Assembly: GCF_009389715.1 (NCBI RefSeq)
Contig: NC_052395.1
Span: 23,416,482 to 23,480,481 of the forward strand
Direction of reading: 5' to 3'
DNA: 64,000 nucleotides
DNA from: Phoenix dactylifera
Taxonomy: Eukaryota > Streptophyta > Magnoliopsida > Arecales > Arecaceae
Shown here: positions 20,039 through 32,900 of the stretch, piece by piece
Layout: each line of letters opens with the position of its first letter
How positions within the stretch are numbered: the stretch's first letter is position 1
Program-made: the position numbers and the translations under genes
The notes under the pieces: generated by a model
What the model saw: only the letters and a program-made list of their open reading frames with translations
Told to the model about the DNA's origin: nothing
Database searches by the model: none

Positions 20039-23000
20039 AATCGTGAATTTTTAGTTATTATTATTATTATAAATTTTATATGAAGGCAGGTAACGAATTG
20101 GTTGGAAATTGGCTTTGGGTTTGCGGTGGGTCATGATCGTTGAGTTGCTTGAACTTGTTCTCGAGCCCAATGTCTTCCAAATTTAATTATTGCTAAACTG
20201 CTTCAGATCGAACTCGACCAGTCAAGACTAGAAACAATACCATGACTTAATAAAAAGGATTAATCAAACATTTTTCTTAGCAAATTATAACTTTTGATCG
20301 AGCCAGGACCAAAACCTATTTAATTATAACCTTAACTTCATCAGGTCACCAAACAGAATCAACACAATCTCCTCCTTATATATTTTTTTCTGTAGTTTTC
20401 ATAAAAAATCGTAACCAAAAACATATTTCAAATTTATTTCAATGATTATTCAATTTTCTGGTAAAATATGTATTTATTAGTTTAAGAACATTGATAAGTG
20501 CTATGGAAAGATAACTAATTTATGAATTATTAAGCACTTATCAGTAATTCTTTTGTGGTCGATTAAAAGCAGTTTCAACACCTTCAAGGTATCTCGAGCA
20601 AAATATCAAACACTCCTCAGCAATATATCCCTCAGCAATCGATCCCTCGGGATAGGCTCGATTGCATACATATTCCTTTAAGCGCATAAGATACCTTCAA
20701 CAAAAAAATTTAATGCTCATCATCAACATCGAGGAAGATAATAGGATACATATTCATATTAAATATAAATATGGATATTCGAGAAAATATCACCTCTCAA
20801 TAGGATACATCCAACGATAGCGAATCAGTCCACCAAGTTTAGCTTCCCCAACCAAGTGAACGAGTAGATGAACCATAATAGTAAAAAACCTAGGAGGAAA
20901 GATCTTCTCCATATGGCATAGTGTTAGTGCAACATTAGACTCCAATTGATCAAGCTCCTTGAGATTAAGAACTTTGGAACATAATGCCTTAAAGAAGGAT
21001 GATAACTGAGACACAATTGCAAGAACTTGTTTCTGTGTTGATGATCTTAAAGCCAATGGAAAGATATCTTGCATCAAAATATAGCCATCGTAACTTTTAA
21101 GATTCGAAAGTTTTCGCTCTTTAAGATTAACGCATCTTGAAATATTCGATGCATACCCATCTGGAACCTTCATATTTTTCAAAACTGTTAGAAAAAGATC
21201 TTTCTCTGTAGTAGATATTGTGTAATATGTAGGAGGTATAAAATATTTATCATTGGGTTGTTCTTTCGGATGAAGCTCTTGTCTTATGCCCATGTCTTTC
21301 AAATCAAGACGCGCTTTCAAGTTGTTTTTGGTCTTTCCTTCAGGATTTAACATTGTTCCAATCAAGTTATCACAAACATTCTTTTCTATATGCATGACAT
21401 CAAGATTATGTCGAAGAAGATTATACTCCCAATAAAGTAATTCAAAAAAAATGCTCCTTTTTTCCATAACTACTTCTGTGTAGATACCGAGTTTGTACCA
21501 TCATCATTTTTCTGTCCATAAACGCTGTCATCATTCTCGAAGTTGTCAGCGTCCTCAAAAATCTATGTCATTGAGCTGCCAACATCCCCCCTTCCCCGCT
21601 TCTTTGAACTGTTGGATGCCTTACCAGGTATATAGTTAGTGCCATGAGTTTGTTTAAGAACTTCAATTCTAGTTGGCGGAATAGGTGCAGATCGCAACTC
21701 TATGGTACCATGAAACTGATTATTCTGATGTCGAAATGGATGGTTTGCTTCTAACCATCGACGATGACCCATATAACATAATTTTTTTCCATGTTTTAAC
21801 CAATATGAATGAGTTGAATCTCCACAAGAAGGGCATGCAATACGTCCCTTAGTGCTCCAACCGGATAAATTAGCATATGCAGGAAAATCATTGATTGTCC
21901 AGATAAGAGCTGCACGCAATTTGAATGTTTGACCAGTGAAAGCATCAAATGCATTAATACCCTGCCATAACTTTTCAATTCATCTATTAAAGGCTGCAGA
22001 AAAATATCTATATCATTACCTGGGCTCTTATCACCGGGAATAACCATTGAAAGAATGGGTGAAGACTGTTTCATACACATCCATGGTGGCAAATTATATG
22101 GAACTAAAACAGCTGGCCAAGTGCAGTATGTAGAACTCATCGTTCGAAATGGATTAAATCCATCAGTTGCCAAACCCAGCCTAACACTGCGAACATCAGA
22201 AGCAAATTCGTGATCCCTATCATCAAATGCTTTTCATGCTAAACTATCTGTTGGATGTCTTAACATTCCATCCCTTGTACGTCCTTCATCATGCCATCTC
22301 ATTAAGAAAGCCGTCTTTGATGATGCATACATCCTTTTCAATCTAGGTAGGAGAGAAAAATATCTCAAAACTTTAGTCGGAATTTTTTTAGACTGTGCAG
22401 CATCCACTTCATTCAACAAATCATGCCCGTCTTCATTTTGTTTTTTCCATCATGAAGATCCACATGTTCGGCATGAATCTTCATTAATATTATCACCACG
22501 GTATAAAATACAGTCATTTGGACAAACGTGTATCTTCTCATATCCAAGATTCAAGTCTTTTACTAGTATTTTGGCTTCATAAGAAGTTGACGACAAAATA
22601 ACACCTTCTGGAAATGCATCTTTTAATAATTGAAGAAGCATAGTAAAAGACTTTCCAAACCATCCATTCAAATATTTCAAATGAAACAAATGCACCATAA
22701 AAGAAATCTTCGTAAAATTCTTACAACCCGGATATAGTTCTTTATGACAATCTTTCAGCAAGTTATGATACCGAGTTGTGTTATCTTCAGAGTCTATAGG
22801 TTCCTCAACATGTATAGATTCAGTAACGGTATGCTTATCACCTATTGGAGCTCCTTCTTGCTCTCCACTAAAATTTGTTAAATTTCTAATATTATGTTCA
22901 AGAGCATCTCTGAGTAAGCTTCTCATATCATCTTCTACAATAGGATTTCTGTCTGTGTTACTAGATCCAATACTAGCAGAGTGTTCTATAATTAAAGGTT

Positions 23001-23272
23001 GGTTAGATGAAGATGACAATTTAGACTCTCTATGATATATCCATTATGTATAACCCTTCAGAAAACCATTCCATACCAAATATTCTTCAACAGTTTGTGG
23101 AGCGATAGTAAAACAATTTACGCATTTTTGACATGGACAAAAAAATATTCCCATTCATTTCAGATTTCTCAAAAGCAAATTTAACGAAATTCTGAACTCC
23201 ATTCAAATATTCGGCACTGGATCTCGACTTATTTATCCAACTTTTGTCCATTCTATTAAAATACTGATTGAA

Positions 23273-25568
23273 CTGCAAGTAATATGAAAATTCTATATTA
23301 CTATATGGTTAAAGATGTGAGGTCAGTCAGACTTATTGAAGAGGCTGAAACATATATTATATTAAATTCTACGCACCTTGTGAAAACAAGAAGCTGATAT
23401 ATGGCTATCAATCAGCTCTACTTCAGATGGGATTCTAGACTTTGCTATTATCTACTAGTTCACATTGTACTACTGTCCTTTAGTCTTTGAGTCAGAATGG
23501 GCATTCTCTAAAGAACTCAGTGTATTGAACGTAAATTGATTCCCTTTCAATCAACATTCTTTATAGGACTCTATTTCTCTCTTTAACAATGTACATAGTC
23601 ATATAAAGACTTGCATAACCTTAATTATCAGAAAGACTATTAAAAGAAAACATATCTAACCTTAATTATCTCAAAATCTGTGGATGAACAAAAGTTTTTT
23701 TTTTTTTGCTCTAACATGCCAGCAAGTTGGATGGTCAGCTTATCTCTATATTTGATGGCTGAAACTTAAAATTACAGTTTATTTATAACCTGACCATGTC
23801 TTTAATATTTAACATCAGAGATATTTTCCTTGTGAACTAGAGCTAAAGAAATCAACCGTTCTGATTTGCATTTTGTATAAGCTTCAAGATTTAATTCTGA
23901 TTCTGCTAAAAATGCACTTTTATATTCCTTGTAATCACAAACATGTACAAGTAAGTTAATTTTTATGCTCTGCTAGATATTAAATTTCATGGAGGTTCTG
24001 TTATGAACGGAAATCCTATTTATCAATGTAAAAGGAAGTATTATGGTGCTATCAAAATCTTGTAATGACCTGATCACATTTTTTCTGGCTTGAACAATAC
24101 CTCAGTGTTTGGTGCTAATAAGTTTAACTTTTAATTTCTCCAACTTTTAGCACTTGCTTTAAATTTCTACTTCTTTTAGGATCTAATCTTGTTTTAACTC
24201 GCTTACATCATTATTCTAAGAAGTGGTCATTATTGGGAATTATTCTAGTTTCCATGGCCTTGTGTGTAGCCTAGTCAGTACTTTGATGTGGGTATGAATA
24301 GATGTTCCAAAACTAGAATTTGACATTATTTGGTTGGTGATTAGAAATAATGTTTGTTATATTTTAATAATATACTAGAATTACAGTTTCATTGCTCACA
24401 TTATAGTGAAGAACTAACCAGTAAAGTGATATACTGTAGAAGATAAAAGAGAGGGGAAAGAAAGTCCTAGTATGACAAGGATATTTTCTGAATAGTAGTA
24501 GAACTTATCTTAGAATTTGTTAGGAAAACTGATATTCTGCTTATCAATTTTGTTCTTAGCCACTATCAGTTGTACCACTTAAATTGACTTTAACATAAAG
24601 GTTGCTCTGCTAAGATGGCTTTTCTATTGTTCAGTGTTGATGGGCAGGTATCTGCTTCTTCCATCTTTGAGAATGCGACCTTTTACAGTAAGACTTCCAT
24701 TTTGATGATTAAAGATTGCTTTTGAGGGAAACATGACTGATACATGGTGTGATTTTACAATATTTTTAAGTTTATGAGTTTCAACTGTCTCATATGGAAA
24801 TGGGTTAAGTTTATCGGGTAAACTGATTGTTGTTGAGCCTTGCTATGTTTCCCTTGTTGTTCCTTTTTTTTATCTTGGCCGCAATCTATGATATCCCTTC
24901 TTTATTACCTTCTTTTAGTTCTCCACAACCATCTAAAAAATGTAACCACAATAAAGCTGGATCCCCCTTGGGAAATGCGGCTAATCTTCTATACATCGTT
25001 TATGATCTTTGAAAGTGAAAAATACATGCTCTATTTGATGCTGGTGGGCTGTTGGCAAATTCTCGTGATTAAGTTCCATTCATATGTTTCCTTATTGTCC
25101 ATGGCACAAATAAAAACACATTTGGATGCATGACAAACCATCCATCATTCCCTACAGGATTTTTTTTTTAAAAAAAAGCATAATCTAGGAAAGTCATTAG
25201 ATATGTTCACAGCCATGCAGCAAGCATTTATGCAGCTTAACGGAAAGTATGAGGATCACTTACCTCAGACGACGGCGATGTCGACGGCGGTGGAGTAGCT
25301 AGGGCACGCGTGGGATGGAAGTGAGATATCGGCACGCAGCTAGGGCATTGACCGACAGAGGATGAGGAGACGGGGTCGGGCGAGCATTAAAGACAAGAAG
25401 AAAACAAAGAGGAAGAGGAGGAGGAGGATGAGAAGGAGGAGTAGGAGGCTTACCTCAGACGACGGCGAGGTCGACGGCGGCGGAGAAGCGGAATCTTCGA
25501 TCACCGATCGGGGCTACGGATGGAGGTTAGATCAGTTTGAGGAGGAAGAGGAGGAGGAGGAGGCTTAC
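23273..25568 (-). other. CACTA 5' leader: probable 2 kb leader intron with triplicated donor
   Basis: On the minus strand a TTGCAG acceptor ends at 23273, 22 bases before the TNP2 ATG. The matching donor CTGAG|GTAAG occurs three times, with introns starting at 25263, 25453 or 25568. Between them lies AT-rich DNA (23280-25250) without any recognised gene or domain. Splicing is inferred from signals. Confidence 0.45.
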
Positions 25569-25683
25569 CTCAGACAAGGGCGAGGTCGACGACAGCGAGG
25601 AAGTCGGCGATCGAGGTGAGAAGTCGGCGCATGCGCAGCTAGGGCATTGACCGATAGAAAATGAGGAGAGGGGGCCGGGCGAG
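25259..25683. repeat. GC-rich repeated modules in the CACTA leader
   Basis: A block beginning CTTACCTCAGACGACGGCGA occurs at 25259 and 25449, with a close variant at 25564. A second block, GCAGCTAGGGCATTGACCGA, appears near 25337 and 25636. GAGGAG tracts separate them. They appear to be local duplications of one exon-end segment. Confidence 0.7.
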
Positions 25684-25699
25684 CGGTTTCCAAAAGTTT

Positions 25700-25893
25700 T
25701 ATGTTTTCTAACGACGCTTCTAAGCGTCGTCGTTTCTAAATGTTTTAATGACGCTTTAGAGCGTCGTTGTTTCTGGACATTTACCGACGCAAGGAAAAAG
25801 CGTCGGCAAAGGTTGGTGCTGAGCCAAACTTTACTGACGGTTTTTCCTAGCGTCGGAAAAAGACAGTTGGCAAAACCCATATTTATTGTAGTG
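25700..25893. repeat. Right terminal and subterminal repeats of the CACTA element
   Basis: About seven GACGC/GCGTC motifs occur in 160 bp, ending with the terminal TGTAGTG. This end carries about half as many copies as the left end. Confidence 0.85.
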
Positions 25894-26155
25894 TCTACTA
25901 ACTATAGAGGCAAACAAGGCAAATGCTATCTTCTCTGATCTCTCCCTATTGGGCAATAGACAGTTGCCCCAATTTCTATTTGTAACGGTGCTGCAAATTT
26001 TGGACATCATAGTAAGCTCCCAGAATTTTCCTGGACATCATAGCAAGCTCCCATAATTTTCTTCTCCTCCTGCACCTATTAGTTTTTTTATTATATCAAT
26101 GAAACCTGGGTGGATATTTCCCTCCCTTACTCTAAAAAAAAGAAAGAAAGAAAGA
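25894..26155 (+). pseudogene. Possible LINE 3' end next to the CACTA element
   Basis: Read on the plus strand, EANKANAIFSDLSLLGNRQL resembles the C-terminus of a LINE RNase H (REANQAAD.LA...). It is followed by a non-coding tail with an A/G-rich end at 26135-26155. A 33-bp duplication (about 26004-26070) lies within. If correct, the CACTA element landed in an older LINE, but no matching RNase H sequence is readable on the left side. Confidence 0.35.
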
Positions 26156-27177
26156 AACCCAATAGAGGCAAAGCATTTGCCTAGTTCACACAATTTTTGG
26201 TATTTAATGTTTATGATTTTTAACTCCTGATGTGCAATAGAGAGAGTTATTTCATCTTTAGCATGCTATCTAATTCTATCGCATGATCAAAAAAAAATGA
26301 TCCCAGTGTACGAGACTTTCGTCATTAAAAAGTTTGGGAAGGGCATGATGTACCTATCTATTTAATGTGCGAAGAGATTCTTTATATGTTTTAAACCCGT
26401 AATACTTAACTCACCTTATGATTATGCCAAGACACACCTTATAATATATCTAAATTTATCATAAATATTTTCTGAAAAAATTAATTAGTATTGTTAGTTT
26501 TCACAACTTTAATAACGAACTATGACCTCGATTGCAAATGACATCACATTTCAATTTGACTTGAGTCATGGCTTAATGCTTGTTAACTCATGGACAGATC
26601 CGATTCCTTTGCCTCACCATTATCAACACTTAAAAAAGTTGATAGGCGAGGCATTATGAACTGAAGAGACAATATTGGTTAAATTACATGATCAGATTAA
26701 TTAAGACCCACGCCTCAACTTTCTACAACATTTTATATTCTATTTTATTATCTCTATTTTGGACAAGGATTTAGGTCGCGTCTAATTGCCATCACAACAC
26801 CTTCCTAAATTGTAGTCAAGTGCCCGACAGGGAGTTGTCATGATTACTTGCGAACAAAAACAGCTTATTTCTCCACTTTTTGCCTACTTTAGAGCATTGA
26901 TCGTCTAATGCACGCTTCAGAGAATATTGTATGATATAGGCTTCCTATTTTATCATATTTTTTTAGCACCTTATTTTAAGAAGAAAATTTAAAATTCAAA
27001 TAAAAAATATGGAGTTCATCAAGTCCGTTACTTAGAAAAATTAAGAAAGAAAGAAAATTGTGCGTGTGAAAGGGGTTGTCCTTTTGTATCTTCTCTTCTG
27101 TCTTTCTTTTTGTCCTTGGGTTCTTTTTTCCTCTTGCGAATCTTCTTCTTTGTGAAGATATCTATAATATGTTGTTT
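26156..27177. other. Intergenic DNA, no gene seen
   Basis: AT-rich sequence with no domain homology in any frame. Confidence 0.35.
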
Positions 27178-27915
27178 ACCAATACATAGTATATGGCCAA
27201 ATGATACATACCTAGCAAAATAATCATCCAAAATTTCAATATATGCCTTCAGATAAATCTATATACAATTTTCAAAATATGATGTTCGCCAATGTACGCT
27301 AAATAGTCAGGCACACACACCTAGCAAAACAGTAATCTAACACCGCAATACATATATTCAAGTAAATTGATACATAATTTTTAAAACATGATATTTACCA
27401 GTACATGTTAAATAGTCAGGCAATGCACACCTACAAAATAATCATTCAGCGTCTCAATTCACATCTTTAGATAAATTGATAAGCAGTTTTCAAAACATAG
27501 TATTTACCAGTACACATTATGTAGTTAGGCAATACACACTCGTCGGTTTCTTATATATATTTTAAGCTTCTTTAATACATACCTATCAATGATCCAAAAT
27601 ATATTTCAAGGTAAAATTGATGCATAGTTTTCACAATATTCAGCAGTATATAGTATATGGCCAAATGATCCACCTAGCAAATAGTCATCTAATATCCCAA
27701 TTACAACTTCAAGTAAATCAATATATAGTTTTCATAACATCACGTTCACTAGTACACACTACATGGCTAGATATACTAACTTAGCAAAATAATTATTCAG
27801 CTTTCCAATATATATCTTTAAGTAAATTAATACATAGTTTTCAGAATATGATGTTAACCAGTACGTAGTACATGGCCAGATGATATACACATTGGTTTTT
27901 TGATACATACTATAA
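27178..27915. repeat. Tandem array of about seven 109-bp units
   Basis: Units begin near 27178, 27288, 27397, 27506, 27641, 27747 and 27856. Spacings are 110, 109, 109, 135, 106 and 109 bp. Each starts with an ACCAGTACATAG-like block, then ATGGCCAAATGATACA, CCTAGCAAAATAATCAT and TAAATTGATACATAGTTTTC. Units are diverged but clearly related. There is no ORF. Confidence 0.85.
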
Positions 27916-28518
27916 ATTTTTTTAGTCATAGAAAAAAGAGAGGGATTTGGAGAAGAAGAAAGGAATGCGAGGAGGAGAAAGAAAGCTTCATAAGCGAAAG
28001 AGATGGCTTGACGAAAAAGAGGATGGATGCAAAGAGGCTTAACAAGGAAGACGAAAGGATGCGGGCAGGCAATCTCTCTTGACACATATAATTTTTTTTA
28101 TTTTATTTAAGTCACAGGATTGATGGACTTTGTCAGAGTTCCATCTTTATTTAATTTTTAAAATTTTCTTTTAAGATAGGCATTAGAGGAAATACAGTAA
28201 AATAAGAAAGATGTCTCATATTCTTCCGTGCACCACCAGAGGATTTTTATTCCCTTGTCCACAACTCACGGATTTTAATGCTCTATGGGCCAGAGGATAT
28301 TTGTTTTCCCTTCTTCGCTACTCACGGATGTTAATGGTCCATGGGCAGGATCCGTATCCGATCTGGAGATCCAACCCGATAAACAACCCGGATCTCCTTT
28401 CCTCCGGCCCGACCCAGCCCAGTCCTCCTCGTTCGTTCATCTTGGATCGAGGCGGGCGAGGCCCGTCGTACGCCGGACGTCAGTTCCCAAACCTAATCCT
28501 AAAGAAGAGCCACTGGGA
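27916..28518. other. Upstream region of the PPR gene
   Basis: Purine-rich to about 28080, AT-rich to 28210, then GC-rich promoter and 5'-UTR-like DNA from about 28340. Small ORFs here lack coding character. Confidence 0.4.
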
Positions 28519-28535
28519 TAGGGTTTAGGGTTTTT
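28519..28535 (+). promoter_or_regulatory. Telo-box-type motif (double AGGGTTT)
   Basis: Two overlapping TAGGGTTT units lie about 70 bases before the PPR start codon. Such motifs are common near the start of plant genes for translation and organelle functions. The role here is inferred. Confidence 0.45.
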
Positions 28536-28603
28536 GAAGCTCGTGCAGTCGTGCATCAAAAAGGGGGCTTTTGTCCCCAGTTCCCGTTCCCTGATCGAGA
28601 GGA

Positions 28604-29855
28604 ATGGCGGAATTAGGTTTACGTCTAGGGTTTCGAATCGGTTTCTTCCATTCATCGAGCTTCGGGGGCGTCCCTTTGTGGAACGCGGATTGTTTCCCAC
28701 CGCCATCGGTAAAAATTTGACTTTTTTTCCTTATCTATTTTCCACTTCTTTCTTTGTCGAGGAATTTGAGGTCATATTGAAGAACCTTTCCATGTTTTGT
28801 TTTAATCTTGTTGGATTCACTAATTTGGGAAAAGGGCTATCTTATTTCTTATTCCTATGAATCTGTTATTGTAATTTGTTAAAAATTCGTGCTTTTTATG
28901 GTCATGAACTGTGAGAGTTTCTTCGTATTTAACTTTCTTCGGTGAATGCAGATCAGGTGCAGGCCATACATTCATTGTTCAACTGACCGATCAATGTAAG
29001 GAATTCTTCTGCCTCCCAGTTATGCTTCAATACAATGATCTTCCTTTTTTGACATTATGTCATCTGATTCTTTACAGAGGTTAAACTAAAACTGAGTTTT
29101 GACTTACCGTTTCATGACGAAATTTTGTACAAAAGAATTTATTTTCATCTAAATTCTGCAAACTTATCTGTGTGAATTTTGAGCTTGGAAAGAAAGTTGT
29201 GGCCTTAGATGATCAGCAAGAAGGATAGAAAAGAGTTAGCTGAGATTCATACAAATTTCGTGATTAGAACAAGTTTCAACATAGTTTTTCGTTTCTGGTT
29301 TAGCTTGGCGGACCTGATCAAGTCAAGTTTTTCTGTTTATTCTTCTTATTCATGAAGAGTTTCATTCTTTGTCACAATTCCTTCATCTTAACCTTTCATA
29401 AGAGTTAATTGTAATTTGGAAGGTGGTTTCTGGGGCTGCAAAAGTATTGGATTGACAATTGAATACCTTAAACAAAATATTTCCAACTTTCTATCTCTGA
29501 CATAATTTTTTTACTCTTCATTTAAATCTAGATAAAGGATGTGACCGCTAATCACACCTATGAAGTTTTTGGATGATTTTCCCATATTTTGATAAAAACA
29601 TGACAGTTTGGAGTCTGCCGCTTGTTTTCCATTAATTCATATTTTGTTTCCATTTTGATAATAAATTCGTTTACCTTTATATGGATTGCAGAAAGTTGAA
29701 GAAAAGTGGGAAAAAAGAGCACCATTTATGGATGAAGAGAGACTCAACTGGGTCTGGGCAAAAAGCTCTCAATCTTGTTCGCATTGTAAGATATTATTTC
29801 TTGTGGTGCAATCTGTGTATGCTTTTTTCACTCAACTACGACTACGAATTTAGAA

Positions 29856-29906
<51 letters not shown>

Positions 29907-32900
29907 ATATTTTATGAAAAAGATATTTTTCATTTGTAATTTTTTGAGCCTCTATTTTGTGGCTTAAGTTGCTTGGTGTTAAGATTATACTCACAAGCAT
30001 TTGTTTTTGTGCTTCAGTTAACAACACAAGCTTGTTAAATTTGTTTAGGTGGGTTATATATTGTTTTCATTCGTTCTAACTTGTCTGTCTCTTGGACAAT
30101 ATCGTAGTGTTGCCTGAACTCGAAATGATACAATTTAAGAGCTGTCATCAGGTTGATATACAGTTCTAATTGGTGCCCCATCTTTGAACTATGGTTCAGA
30201 ATGTACGGCAATATTGATTGTCTACTAATGGTTGTCCTATCATTTGATTACTGGAAATGTTAACTGTTATGATAAAATATCCCAGTATACGGGTGCCTTC
30301 CAACTATCCTTTCATAATCTAGACCATTTGATGGTATCTTATCAATAATTGAACTCAATAAATGCAGTTCTCTCTCATCTAAGGAGGGTTTCACATTCCA
30401 TTTCTTCTTGAGCATGTGTTTTAGGCATTGTTGATATTGATGCATGCACTAGACAATACTAGATTGAAAGCAAGAAAAAAAAAACGTGACCTTATATCCA
30501 AACTTTTTTTTCATTCTTCTTTTGTTTTCATTTACATATGTAATAACATTGGAAAGCTTATAGAGAGAAACTACTTGTTCATTTTTCTTTGCTGTACTTT
30601 GTCATATTACTTGTCCTCCCTTCGCCAATATAACTAACAATTAAAATGTGAACATGTCATGATCAACAAAGTTCCACATATTGCACACCATTTTAAACCT
30701 AATTTGCTAAATCATATTTTGGCAGGTTTCAAAACTTCCTAATGAAAAAGAAATCATCTATGGAGAATTGGATAAGTGGACTGCCTGGGAGACAGAATTC
30801 CCTGTTATTGCGGCGGCAAAAGCTTTAGAAATTTTGCGAAAACAAAGACAATGGTTACGAATCATTCAAGTATGGGAATGCAGATAAGTTTATATTTATT
30901 GAATATTTAGCATGTTGTATGGTTTATCTAACACTATATGAGTTGTGTCGTAGAAAGGTTTGATTTTGATTATTTTCAAGTTGAATGTGGTGTCAATCTA
31001 AACATTGACATAACTGGTCAGTGACCTGTCAAATTGACAGTTTTGTCTGGTCAAATCTGCACAAAGGTAATGGAAAAGGAAAAAACTGTCCACTTGCCTT
31101 TCAGCTTGGGCATTTTGGGCAGAAATGATATCTATAGATTCTAATATATATTAAACTAACCATCATGCTTTTGCAATTTATCATGCACAAAAATATCCTC
31201 CTAATGGATGTCTACTTATACATTATTCAATGAAATCCGCAAAAGTGGATTCTTCCCCTGCCAATGTTGCAAGTCAGGTTCTCATCTTTTTGCAGCTGTT
31301 ATTTGACCTTTGATGAAGACAATTATCTAAGTAATCATTAGATATGAGTGGTGCTTATTATTACATATAGCTTCAAGATTACCAGTTTGTCACCCTCCAT
31401 CCATGCTCTATTGAGATGTTTGTATCAGTAACTGAACTTAGTAGGACCAATTCTTAAAAGGTATGGTGCAGATAATGTTTTGGTCCTTGAGCCTAAACCT
31501 TCTAGATTGCCTATCCAAAACACTGATCAAGATTTTAAGAGCTGTTCTGAGAAACTTATTTCTATGAAATTTAAGAAATAGCATTCCTTTCAAGAATATT
31601 GCATTTCTTTTTCCAAATTAGTGTCATATCAGAGTAATATATGCAGAAGTATGATACATAAAAAATTGCTCCAATGATTTAGCTAGATTAGATCAGAATC
31701 AGTGTATGGATAACCAGAAATAACAGGCATTGCCCCAACTAGTTAGTTTTGACTTACTGAATTCTTCTTTGCCTTTGTTCCTAATAATGCTAACTTCTCT
31801 TCAACTTCTTTCTTGTAATATTCATTCTGATTTACCTTAATCTTCTTGTCTGTCCTTAGTCTTCATAACAATTTCAAGCCCCTCTTTGGTTTTTCATTGC
31901 ACGTGCTTGTACCGTCACTTTACGTCTTGATCCTCAGTTAATGCAATTCCTACGCTTAATCTAATATCCTCATTTCATACCCTAATTTTCATGATGTATT
32001 ACATGTCTCTTGCACTATCATCTGCTTATTTTGTATCAATATGTCCCTTTAAAGCCATGATCCATACAACACAAATGGGGAACTTTTTTAAAAAAATAAA
32101 TTGGCTTATAGTGGGAAAATCAGTTTTTTTTCAGAGAACTTGACTCACTTCATGGTTCATCTTGCCAATGGTAGCATATCAACTAAGAAATATGAAATCA
32201 GACTTTCTTGTTGACATTGGTTCTATTATAACCAAGGTTTGCTATACTGGTTGTGCTATCCATGTCAGTACCATGCTTGTACAATGTCGATATGGGTTGG
32301 TTTGTTGTATCAACACTCCATGTGCCCCTCGTTTTGAGTATCAGTTTTGTATCGGCGCAGTACAGTATGATCGGTACGGGGTGTATGCATTAGTACAGCA
32401 AGCCTCGATTACAGCTTCCGTTGACTAGTGGAATCATTGTGATTTTGGGTATCTTGTTCTTCGCTTTAAGTTTGATAGTACCATGGAGCTTTTATATGGA
32501 AAAAATAGCATAATCAAACGATGTATGTGGCCCAAGGATGAAATAGCATATTTGAAGTTCCTAATATTTTGGCAGGGTTTTTCTCAAGTGCTGTTCCTAA
32601 ACCTTTCCAGGTTACCAAGTGGTTGTTAAGCAAAGGTCAAGTACTCACAATGGGAACATATGACACATTGCTACTGGCATATGATATGGATGGAAGGATT
32701 GATGAGGCTGAGACTGTTTGGAATATGATCATTCAAACTCACACACGGTCAGTCTCTAAAAGGTTGTTTTCTAGGATGATCTCCTTGTACAACCATCACC
32801 ACCTTCCGGATAAGATTTTGGAGGTAAACAATTAGTTTTCACCAGTCAATTTATCCTCTTCCTCTGGCCACTCTATATAGGACAAGAAACTATTTTTATG

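Larger units (their letters stand above)
18461..20543 (-). mobile_element. Nested solo LTR, gypsy (Tat/Athila-like) type
   Basis: About 2.1 kb lying between DUF4218 and the next TNP2 block. On the minus strand it starts TGATAAGTGCTTAATAATTC. Its 3' part has the CCCTATGGACCGACA segment and a GGATACGTGCT end, as in long gypsy LTRs. Flanks GCAAT (18456-18460) and GTAAT (20544-20548) are a plausible 5-bp target duplication. A TATA box sits at 19232-19223, followed by a GC-rich then AG-rich leader. No primer site or internal genes are present, hence solo. The exact 3' boundary is uncertain because the end is not a clean CA. Assignment to the lineage is by general resemblance. Confidence 0.7.
17410..23272 (-). 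pseudogene. CACTA TNP2-like transposase, broken
   Basis: The likely start is the ATG at 23251 (MDKSWINKSRSSAEYLNGV), a Transpos_assoc N-terminus, because a splice acceptor (TTGCAG) ends at 23273. Blocks follow in the family order. First comes a linker with CPNDCILYRGDN (about 22540). The Transposase_21 core (about 22480-21590) contains WHDEGRTRDGMLRHPTDSLA, AYANLSGWSTKG and HNLDVMHIEKNVCDNLIG (about 21400). DUF4218 (about 20960-20550) carries MVHLLVHL and GGLIRYRWMYPIER, then after a short intron PEGSIAEGYIAEE. A tail block has GGRFVGKAES (18390). Last is DUF4216 (17984-17410) with RYDGFIINGFKFHT. Damage seen: stops near 22448, 22235, 21565 and 17610, a frameshift near 21940 and another near 21470, and the LTR at 18461-20543, whose first bases supply a stop right after DUF4218. 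Confidence 0.85.
14964..25893 (-). mobile_element. CACTA (En/Spm) DNA transposon with nested solo LTR
   Basis: The left end is CACTACAGAAAAAAAG at 14964. The right end, read on the minus strand from 25893, is CACTACAATAAATATG. Each end is flanked by TCT (14961-14963 and 25894-25896), the 3-bp target duplication expected for this superfamily. Subterminal regions are packed with GACGC/GCGTC repeats. Two gene remnants on the minus strand are a TNP2-like transposase and a TnpA-like (Ptta/En/Spm, Transposase_24) protein, in the usual order. Both contain stops and frameshifts, and a 2.1 kb LTR interrupts TNP2, so the copy cannot make its own transposase. Its ends look usable in trans. Without the LTR the element would be about 8.8 kb. 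Confidence 0.93.
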
